DNA from: Candidatus Stahliibacteriota bacterium
GTDB taxonomy: Bacteria; Hydrothermota; Tepidihabitantia; SM23-42
DNA length: 6,194 nt
Direction: 5' to 3'
Assembly (NCBI GenBank): GCA_030613445.1
Contig: JAUWLY010000179.1
Location: forward strand, 1-6,194
This document shows, one piece after another, positions 1 through 5,209 of this stretch (position 1 is its first letter; every line of letters starts with the position of its first letter). Below the pieces are notes generated by a model. It was not told where the DNA came from, ran no database searches, and saw only the letters and a program-made list of their open reading frames with translations. A program made the translations under genes and the position numbers.

Positions 1-1275
1 CGTATAGAATTGTATGACCGTATTACCCGACATGTCCCTGGTGGGAATACCGAATCTCTGACCTCCCAGAATACTGGCTTGTTCATTGTCAACCGCTGCT
101 ATCCTGGGTGTAGAAATAGTTTGAGCTTTACCACTCTCTTCAAGCATGCTAACGACCGCATTGATCTGGGCTAGTGACGGTATACTTCCGACATTGAATA
201 TTCCGTAACCGACAATTGAAGATTCTTCAGGACCACTGGTGACATCGGCTCTCAATATCCGACTCTCTAACCCTTTGAGTGTCCAGCTGATGCCTAATCC
301 CCTTGAATGAGAGGCGTCTATATCGATAACCTTACATTGAATTTCGACTTGTGGGGTTGGTGTATCGAGTAGCTTTACGAGCTGTTGAATTCTTTGATGA
401 ATGGGGTCAACCTCGGTAACGACGAGAGAATTTGTCCGTTTATCAATGTTTGCTTTACCTTTTGGAGAAAGCATTGCTTCTATTTTATCAAGCATCCTCG
501 TTGGTGTGGCGAATTCTAGTTTGTATATTTTTGAACTCAATGGTAAGTCATAGTCTTGTTTGTTAAGATTATCAGCCGTATCAACTCTAATAACGCCAGG
601 GTCTTCCCGATATGCAAAGCCAGAAGCTTTGAGAATGATATCTAGTGCCTGACGCCAGGGAACATTATGCAGTCTGACCGTAACTGTTCCTTTGACGTCC
701 TTGCCCGCAACAATATTTATACCGGCATATTCAGACAAGGCTCTCAGTACGGTTAGAATGTCAGCATTCTCAAGGTCAATAGAGATTGGTCGGCCAGTAA
801 CTGTGCCCGCTGGTTTTGTCTTGGCGATCGGTGGCGCAACCTCGGGTGTTGTTGTTGGAGGAATAGTCAGGATATCAGCACCGGATGTCTGCCAGTATGG
901 GAAAGTAGAGACTAGACCGGTAAGGATCGTTACTGCGAAATCATTTCCTTCAGTCAACGTAAGATAAGAGTAGTCGTTATCCATGATGCCGACAATTCTG
1001 ATTAGGTCGGGTTGTTCATTGAACCCAGTTACTGACAATTCTTTTAAACCACCTCGGTTGACGGAAAACTTTTTACCAACGAGTGAACTCGTGACGCCTG
1101 AACAGTCAACGACGATTCTCGGTGGATTTTTCAAAGTGAACGAATTTGCAACAAATGGCGCATCTGCCTTTATAAGAAGTTTTGTGTTTACTCCCTCAGA
1201 GACCACGTGTAGATTACTGATGACAGCACCACTTGCCAAAGAAATCAATAATGTGAGGATTAAAATATTCCTCAT
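1..1275 (-). CDS. pilQ: Type IV pilus secretin PilQ, N-terminal 425 residues (3' end outside window)
   Basis: PilQ forms the outer-membrane ring through which the type IV pilus is extended and retracted. I translated this frame by hand: it is open from the ATG at 1275 to the window edge with no stop, giving 425 residues. Visible parts are a signal peptide (about 1-18, hydrophobic RNILILTLLISLASGA), an AMIN-like peptidoglycan-binding domain (about 20-115, with PPRIVVDCSG), a Thr/Pro-rich linker (137-157), an STN domain (about 161-232, with SIDLENADILTVLRALSEYA and NIVAGKDVKGTVTV), a NolW/secretin_N domain (about 248-306, with RTNSLVVTEVDP), then the start of the secretin barrel domain (from about 309, with VEIQCKVIDID and AQTISTPRIAAVDNEQASIL). 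The pore-forming C-terminal part lies outside. Only one AMIN and one NolW domain are seen, so it is a compact secretin. The start is fixed by an 8-nt Shine-Dalgarno box 5 nt upstream. It lies 3 bp after pilP, last in pilMNOPQ, as is usual. Confidence 0.95.
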   Translation of the reverse strand, partial: MRNILILTLLISLASGAVISNLHVVSEGVNTKLLIKADAPFVANSFTLKNPPRIVVDCSGVTSSLVGKKFSVNRGGLKELSVTGFNEQPDLIRIVGIMDNDYSYLTLTEGNDFAVTILTGLVSTFPYWQTSGADILTIPPTTTPEVAPPIAKTKPAGTVTGRPISIDLENADILTVLRALSEYAGINIVAGKDVKGTVTVRLHNVPWRQALDIILKASGFAYREDPGVIRVDTADNLNKQDYDLPLSSKIYKLEFATPTRMLDKIEAMLSPKGKANIDKRTNSLVVTEVDPIHQRIQQLVKLLDTPTPQVEIQCKVIDIDASHSRGLGISWTLKGLESRILRADVTSGPEESSIVGYGIFNVGSIPSLAQINAVVSMLEESGKAQTISTPRIAAVDNEQASILGGQRFGIPTRDMSGNTVIQFYT

Positions 1276-1278
1276 GTT

Positions 1279-1686
1279 TTACCTCCTTTTCTCTTGCTGA
1301 AGCCTTAGTTCAAATTTTGTTTTCACGCCTGCGTGCGTTATCTCGAAAATAATCCCTTGACGATTTATTTCAGCAACTCTGCCACCTGCAACCCGGTCTC
1401 CTTTTTTGAGAATGTAACCGTTGTTTAATCCATCTTTTACCAAACCGTAGTATCCTTTATCACCCCATAGAACACCAATTAAGGATAAATTCTCAACACT
1501 GAGATGACTTGCTTTGCCACCTTCTCCTAACTCTGAACCTACTAATGGCACAAAGGGATCTCGTCTACCGCTTTGTTTATATGTCCATTCTTCTACAGGG
1601 AAGAAGGTATCCGCTACCGCAGGAGTTGTTGGTGCTTGGTTAAATATCATTACTGCGCCGAGTATGCTAATTACGAGGTGGAACAT
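1279..1686 (-). CDS. pilP: Type IV pilus assembly protein PilP
   Basis: PilP connects the inner-membrane PilN/PilO complex to the periplasmic domains of PilQ. The 135-residue product carries the family signature YKQSGRRDPFVPL (about 36-48), which in known PilP lies in the flexible segment before the folded domain. A small beta-sandwich HR-like domain follows (about 62-130), with the pattern LSLIGVLWG, YYGLVKDG and GYILKKGDRVAGGRVAEI. The N-terminus is one hydrophobic stretch (3-15) with no Lys or Arg before it. The protein has no cysteine, so it cannot be a lipoprotein as in Neisseria and Pseudomonas. It may be retained by an uncleaved anchor or cleaved after an AVA sequence (23-25). The ATG is chosen because an AAGGAGGT box lies 5 nt upstream; it overlaps the end of pilO by 20 bp. 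Identity rests on the RRDPF motif plus the position between pilO and pilQ. Confidence 0.92.
   Translation of the reverse strand: MFHLVISILGAVMIFNQAPTTPAVADTFFPVEEWTYKQSGRRDPFVPLVGSELGEGGKASHLSVENLSLIGVLWGDKGYYGLVKDGLNNGYILKKGDRVAGGRVAEINRQGIIFEITHAGVKTKFELRLQQEKRR
1281..1288 (-). promoter_or_regulatory. Ribosome binding site of pilQ
   Basis: On the minus strand this reads AAGGAGGT, an 8-nt match to the anti-Shine-Dalgarno end of 16S rRNA, 5 nt before the pilQ ATG. It sits inside the last codons of pilP (Lys-Arg-Arg-stop), so pilQ translation is probably coupled to pilP. The same box with the same spacing precedes pilP. Confidence 0.85.
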
Positions 1687-2239
1687 TTTTTACCTCCTTT
1701 TGTTTGGCGACTGTATAGGTAATGGTGCTCAAATCTGCTTGGATACTGCGCTTTTTACCAGTTTTGATCTTGATACTTGGAACATTGACAATTCGTGCAA
1801 GATTGCCAACATTGGATAGGAATTTACCAAGCTGATGATAACCACATGATACTTTAATCTGAACCGGGATCTCAGAGTAATTTGTTTTGGCAATGATACC
1901 GCTTGGTTTGAACAACAAGAAACTCACCCCTGCTTTAGTGCCAGAATTTGAGATTTGCTGAATGAGCGAAGGTATTTCTTTCGCTTTAGGTAGCATCTCT
2001 TTAGCTTTTTCCCATTCGATCTCGAGCCGTGCAATTTTTGCTTGAAGCTCAGGCAGTCTTGCTCGTGCTGCTTCAGCCTTTTGAACCTCGGTTTGCAGAG
2101 AGTCCCGATATGCAGTTATTTGTTTAATTTCCTTTTGATTGGCTTTAAAGGGCCAAACAAAGAAGAAAACAATTAGAACAATAATTAAGATGACGAAGAA
2201 TATAAGTAATTTTTGATTTTTTTGTTCTTTAAGATTCAT
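1667..2239 (-). CDS. pilO: Type IV pilus inner-membrane alignment protein PilO
   Basis: PilO is a bitopic inner-membrane protein that pairs with PilN and binds PilP, aligning the pilus machine with the secretin. The 190-residue product shows the family's order: a short basic cytoplasmic tail (1-10), one transmembrane helix (about 11-30), a charged periplasmic coiled coil (about 36-83, rich in Glu, Lys, Ala and Leu), and a ferredoxin-like domain (about 85-180). That domain includes IPSLIQQISNSGTKAGVSFL and the conserved block PVQIKVSCGYHQLGKFLSNV, followed by the usual nearby strand ARIVNVPSIKI. Length is normal. The ATG overlaps the pilN stop as ATGA (2236-2239) with a GAGG 5 nt upstream, so translation is probably coupled. 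The stop lies 20 bp inside pilP. Confidence 0.94.
   Translation of the reverse strand: MNLKEQKNQKLLIFFVILIIVLIVFFFVWPFKANQKEIKQITAYRDSLQTEVQKAEAARARLPELQAKIARLEIEWEKAKEMLPKAKEIPSLIQQISNSGTKAGVSFLLFKPSGIIAKTNYSEIPVQIKVSCGYHQLGKFLSNVGNLARIVNVPSIKIKTGKKRSIQADLSTITYTVAKQKEVKNVPPRN
1692..1699 (-). promoter_or_regulatory. Ribosome binding site of pilP
   Basis: On the minus strand this reads AAGGAGGT, 5 nt before the pilP ATG and embedded in the pilO codons for Lys-Glu-Val. With its A-rich flanks it closely matches the pilQ box (AAAAGGAGGTAAAA in both). It fixes the pilP start within the pilO overlap. Confidence 0.85.
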
Positions 2240-2841
2240 TTTTGCCTCGCAATTGATTCCTGATACCCAACACTAGCGGTCAAGGTGAATTCCATCATCT
2301 CTTGGTTTTTCACGGCTTTTTTCTCAAGTACGGTCAAATCGACATTGTGTATATAGTCAGATTCTTCAAGACGATTCATGAAATCGGCAACCAGCAAGTT
2401 AGAGGCGGTGACACCTTTCACCTGCATATTATCACTGCTGATATTTAGAGATTTTAGCCAAGTAAACTCAGGGATACGCGCTGCTACTTCATCGAGAACG
2501 TGAGCGATGAAGAATCTATTTCTATTCAGTTCCTTTATGGGGTTGATCAAAGCAGCTAATTCACGTTCTCTTTTTTCTAGACTATCAACTGTTGCCTTGT
2601 AGACTTTCAGTTCTTCAAGGCGACCGTTGAGATGCGTGATATCTTTATTTAAGCCACTTCTTTGATTGAGTTGTATAAGTAGTGTAACACCAATAACGAT
2701 GACAACAATAACGACGCCGATTATGTAGAGAACAGTGCTTTGTATAGAGGGTAGTTTAATGCCGGGGCGCGCTGCTTTTGCTGCCTTGCGCTTTGGTGCT
2801 CGTTTTTTCTTGGCAGTCTGCGCTAAGTTTATCTTAATCAT
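2236..2841 (-). CDS. pilN: Type IV pilus inner-membrane protein PilN
   Basis: PilN links cytoplasmic PilM to the periplasmic PilO/PilP assembly. The 201-residue product begins MIKINLAQ, matching the conserved N-terminal INL(L)P-type peptide that inserts into a groove of PilM. A Lys/Arg/Ala-rich stretch follows (about 11-29), then a transmembrane helix (about 36-57), a coiled coil (about 60-100) and a ferredoxin-like periplasmic domain (about 105-195, with LDEVAARIPEFTWLKSLNIS and VADFMNRLEESDYIHNVDLT). The cytoplasmic linker between the PilM-binding peptide and the membrane helix is strongly basic, fitting the positive-inside rule. The start ATG lies 1 bp after the pilM stop, with a GGGGGGAG box 4 nt upstream. 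The gene overlaps pilO by 4 bp. Family, length and position all agree. Confidence 0.95.
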   Translation of the reverse strand: MIKINLAQTAKKKRAPKRKAAKAARPGIKLPSIQSTVLYIIGVVIVVIVIGVTLLIQLNQRSGLNKDITHLNGRLEELKVYKATVDSLEKRERELAALINPIKELNRNRFFIAHVLDEVAARIPEFTWLKSLNISSDNMQVKGVTASNLLVADFMNRLEESDYIHNVDLTVLEKKAVKNQEMMEFTLTASVGYQESIARQK

Positions 2842-2842
2842 C

Positions 2843-3883
2843 TTACTCCCCCCTTAATGCTAAACCAGTAACCTGGGCCAATATTGGACCTATAACATCA
2901 ACGCCTTCAGGCCCAAATATTGTAGGGTCATAAATAATGTTTTTAAACGGATTGATAAGCTCAATCGGTATCCCAAGCCTTCTTTTTAGATATTCTAAGA
3001 GATTAGGGATTAGAGAACCACCACCAGAAAGATACATACGAGTAACTTTTTCTTCACCAGTTACACTGGAGAGAAACTGTAAGCTGCGTTCTATCTGGGT
3101 TCCGAGATCGCTGACAAATGATTCGAACACACCCTGTATAGAATCTTGCGATGCACCAACAGGGGTCGTACCCTTTACAGCATTAGCAGCATCTTCGTAG
3201 TTAAATCCAACTTCTTTCTGCAATTTGCTAATAAAGGCATTTACCCCGTAGTATACATCGCGCGCCGATAAAGACGAGCCGCCTTTTATAACATTGATGA
3301 CTGTCATTCCGGCACCGATGTGGATTAAACAGATGATTTCGTCAGCTGTGGGTGTGTAGTTATATTCGAACACATTTTGTATCGCGAATGCGGTGGTGTC
3401 AACAATGATTGGATTAAGATTAAGCTCTTTTAATAAAGCGGAGAGATTACTAATCAACTCATTCTTGGCTGCAACTAATATTACTTCTTGCTGATTTTCA
3501 CCAAAATTCGGGTTAACAATATCAAAATCGAGCGAAACTTCATTGATATCAAAGGGAACATACTGTTCAGCCTCCCATTTGATTTGCTCTCTTGTATCAG
3601 CTTCACTCATACGATCCATTGTTATCCGTTTGATGATGACGTCACGGCCTGCTAGACCAATCACTACATCTTTAGTAGTGAATCCTTTATTTTCAATTAA
3701 ACTTCTAATTGAATCTAATACAGCCTCCCTGTCAATAATCTCTCCCTCGACTATAGCATCAGGTAAGACTTTTGAAAGCCCGTAATTAAGTAGTTTTCTA
3801 TTCTTACCAGTGCTCAATTCCACCATTTTGGTTTGGCTTGAACCTATGTCAAGACCAACAACCTTTTTCTTCTTTCCGAACAT
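2843..3883 (-). CDS. pilM: Type IV pilus assembly protein PilM, actin-like ATPase
   Basis: PilM is a cytoplasmic FtsA/actin-fold protein that binds ATP and the PilN N-terminal peptide. The 346-residue product has the usual family length. Visible motifs are phosphate-1 VVGLDIGSSQTKMVEL (8-23), the 1C-subdomain block IKWEAEQYVPFDINEVSLDF (101-120), VDTTAFAIQNVFEYN (161-175), phosphate-2 IHIGAGMTVINVI (187-199), the adenosine motif MYLSGGGSLIPNL (283-295), and the conserved end GPILAQVTGLALRGE (332-346). Phosphate-2 carries His where many actin-like proteins have Asp (IHIGAG rather than xDIGAG), which may affect hydrolysis. The ATG is preceded by AAGGAG with a 5-nt spacer (3889-3894). This is the first gene of the pilMNOPQ operon, about 25 nt downstream of the predicted transcription start. 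Confidence 0.96.
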   Translation of the reverse strand: MFGKKKKVVGLDIGSSQTKMVELSTGKNRKLLNYGLSKVLPDAIVEGEIIDREAVLDSIRSLIENKGFTTKDVVIGLAGRDVIIKRITMDRMSEADTREQIKWEAEQYVPFDINEVSLDFDIVNPNFGENQQEVILVAAKNELISNLSALLKELNLNPIIVDTTAFAIQNVFEYNYTPTADEIICLIHIGAGMTVINVIKGGSSLSARDVYYGVNAFISKLQKEVGFNYEDAANAVKGTTPVGASQDSIQGVFESFVSDLGTQIERSLQFLSSVTGEEKVTRMYLSGGGSLIPNLLEYLKRRLGIPIELINPFKNIIYDPTIFGPEGVDVIGPILAQVTGLALRGE

Positions 3884-3915
3884 GGCTACTCCTTTTTATT
3901 TTCACAATTTGAATT

Positions 3916-3943
3916 ATTATATATATAATTATTTATATGTCAA
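3916..3943 (-). promoter_or_regulatory. Sigma-70 consensus promoter of the pilMNOPQ operon
   Basis: Read on the minus strand, -35 TTGACA (3938-3943) and -10 TATAAT (3916-3921) are both perfect consensus hexamers separated by a 16-bp, wholly A/T spacer. Transcription would start near 3909, giving a leader of about 25 nt that contains only the AAGGAG ribosome binding site before pilM. The sequence shows no obvious operator or riboswitch in so short a leader, so regulation would have to act at or upstream of the promoter. There is no GG-N10-GC sigma-54 element, although sigma-54 drives pilin genes in some proteobacteria. Confidence 0.8.
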
Positions 3944-4100
3944 GAGGCAATTTAATAACAAAGAGCGAATTGCTTAAAAATAAGCTTTAGCACATTGCTT
4001 CTTTTATAGAATTTCCAACTGAGATATTTATGGTGCAAAATATTGCAGGGTAATATAAGGTGATATCGCAAGATATAGTGGCGATGAATGTCGATATTAA
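3944..4100. other. AT-rich intergenic DNA between tgt and pilM
   Basis: No coding potential is visible in these 157 bp. Three small perfect inverted repeats occur, each with a 5-bp stem and 4-nt loop: 3972-3985 (GCTTA/TAAGC), 4034-4047 (TGCAA/TTGCA) and 4063-4076 (ATATC/GATAT). None has the GC-rich stem plus T-tract of an intrinsic terminator, so I cannot place the end of the tgt transcript here with confidence. The segment may also hold regulator sites for the pilM promoter, but none is recognisable. Confidence 0.5.
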
Positions 4101-5209
4101 TCAGCCTTCGCGAAAATCGAAATTCTTGTCTGTTTTTTTCTTGAATTGCAGGAAATTCCCTTGCTCTATGCTTTTTCTGATGCCGCTCATTAACTCCATA
4201 TAGAAATGTACATTATGATAACTGACTAGTCGACCGGCGAGGATTTCACCGGTGTTGAATAGATGTCGTATATAAGCACGGGAGAAATTTCGGCAGGTGT
4301 AACAGTGACAGTTTTTGTCAAGAGGTGCATCTTCTTCAGCGTATTTACCAGCTTTGATAATCACTTTTCCCTGGGAAGTGAATGCCATCCCGGTTCGACC
4401 ATTGCGTGTTGGCAGGACACAGTCGAACAAATCAATGCCTTGTTCTACTGACTCAAGGATATCCTCAGGATAGCCACAACCCATAAGGTACCTTATTTTA
4501 TTCTTAGGGATCAGCCCAGCGCAAATCTGCACCATTTCATTGGTTAGCAATGAAGGCTCACCGATCATGAGTCCACCGAGGCCATAACCGGCAAACTTAA
4601 GGTCAACGATGCGTTGTGTGCATTCGCGGCGCAGTTCTTTGTACGTAGCTCCTTGGATTATGCCGAATAATGGGACTTTTTTTTTACGTTGAGACTCCGT
4701 TTTGCCCAGTTAGCAGTACGCTCAACTGCGATTCTGGCATCGAGCAATTGTGCTGGATAAGAAGTGAAGAAATCCAATACCATAGCAATGTCTGAACCTA
4801 ATTCATTCTGGATCTCAACTGCAAGCTCGGGGCTCAGGAAATGCTTGGAGCCATCAAGATGGGATGAGAATCTAATACCTTGATCACTGATCTTTGTCAG
4901 TTGGCTTAGAGAATAAGCCTGGAAACCACCTGAATCAGTAAGTATCGCTCGGTCCCAATTCATAAACTTGTGTAGGCCACCAAGTTTATGAATGAGTTTT
5001 GATGTAGGTCGGAGCATCAAATGATACGTATTAGCCACGATGATCTGGACACCGATCCGTTTCAGTTCACCTGGCGAGGTTGCTTTTACTGATGCTTGCG
5101 TGGCTACGGCCATGAAGTTCGGGGTTGCAACTGCATAGTGTGGCGTTTTCAAGATACCAGTCCGGGCTTGCGAATTAGGATCTTTGTTTTGAACCTGAAA
5201 CCGGATCAT
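4101..5209 (-). CDS. tgt: tRNA-guanine transglycosylase Tgt, with apparent frameshift at an A9 run
   Basis: Tgt exchanges guanine-34 of GUN-anticodon tRNAs for preQ1 (or queuine) in queuosine synthesis. The gene is in two frames. Frame one (5209 to a stop at 4658) gives 183 residues, with ILTDSGGFQ (catalytic Asp92) and SHLDGSKHFL. Frame two continues from the A run with LFGIIQG, GYGLGGLMIGEP, RYLMGCGYPEDILESVEQGI, the nucleophile block LFDCVLPTRNGR (Asp263), and the zinc site CHCYTC (Cys301, 303, 306) with His332 in YHNVHFY. Joining them by one extra base at 4677-4685 (or a -1 slip) restores 369 residues, the normal family length, with all catalytic and zinc residues. Unshifted, the product lacks the nucleophile and zinc site. 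Pocket residues are unusual: the bacterial DEC motif reads DFF (146-148) and THG reads PHY. The start overlaps the upstream oxidoreductase stop as ATGA, with only a weak ribosome site (GAAGTGA). The cause could be a sequencing error, pseudogenisation or recoding. Confidence 0.88.
4676..4698 (-). other. Frameshift site in tgt: A9 run with A_AAA_AAG heptamer and upstream GGAG
   Basis: On the minus strand nine A (4677-4685) are read in the tgt frame as GTA AAA AAA AAG. The last six A plus G form A_AAA_AAG (4676-4682) in the zero frame, the same heptamer used for -1 frameshifting in E. coli dnaX. A GGAG box (4695-4698) ends 12 nt before the heptamer. Just downstream an inverted repeat ATTAT/ATAAT with a 5-nt loop (4657-4671) spans the zero-frame stop TAA (4658-4660). 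A -1 slip leads into GTC CCA TTA TTC, the correct Tgt frame. Whether this is functional recoding or merely an indel-prone homopolymer cannot be told from the sequence. Confidence 0.5.

Noticed and set aside
692..1300. Plus-strand open frames at 692-967 and 983-1300
   Set aside because: They lie antisense to pilQ, whose minus-strand frame encodes clear AMIN and STN domains. Their translations show no family features.
1514..1819. Plus-strand open frame across pilP and pilO
   Set aside because: It is antisense to two well-supported genes and crosses their boundary, with no domain-like sequence.
2937..3785. Plus-strand open frames at 2937-3200 and 3543-3785
   Set aside because: They are antisense shadows of pilM, whose motifs run throughout the minus-strand frame.
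3965..3990. Intrinsic terminator for tgt at the GCTTA/TAAGC hairpin
   Set aside because: The stem is only 5 bp with little GC, and no run of T follows on the minus strand.
4263..4451. Plus-strand open frame inside tgt
   Set aside because: It lies opposite the zinc-site and nucleophile region of Tgt and has no recognisable features.
4101..4568. A separate 155-residue gene starting at the ATG at 4568
   Set aside because: The same frame continues upstream to the A9 run with conserved Tgt sequence (LFGIIQG, GYGLGGL), so this ATG is an internal Met of one broken tgt gene, not an independent start.
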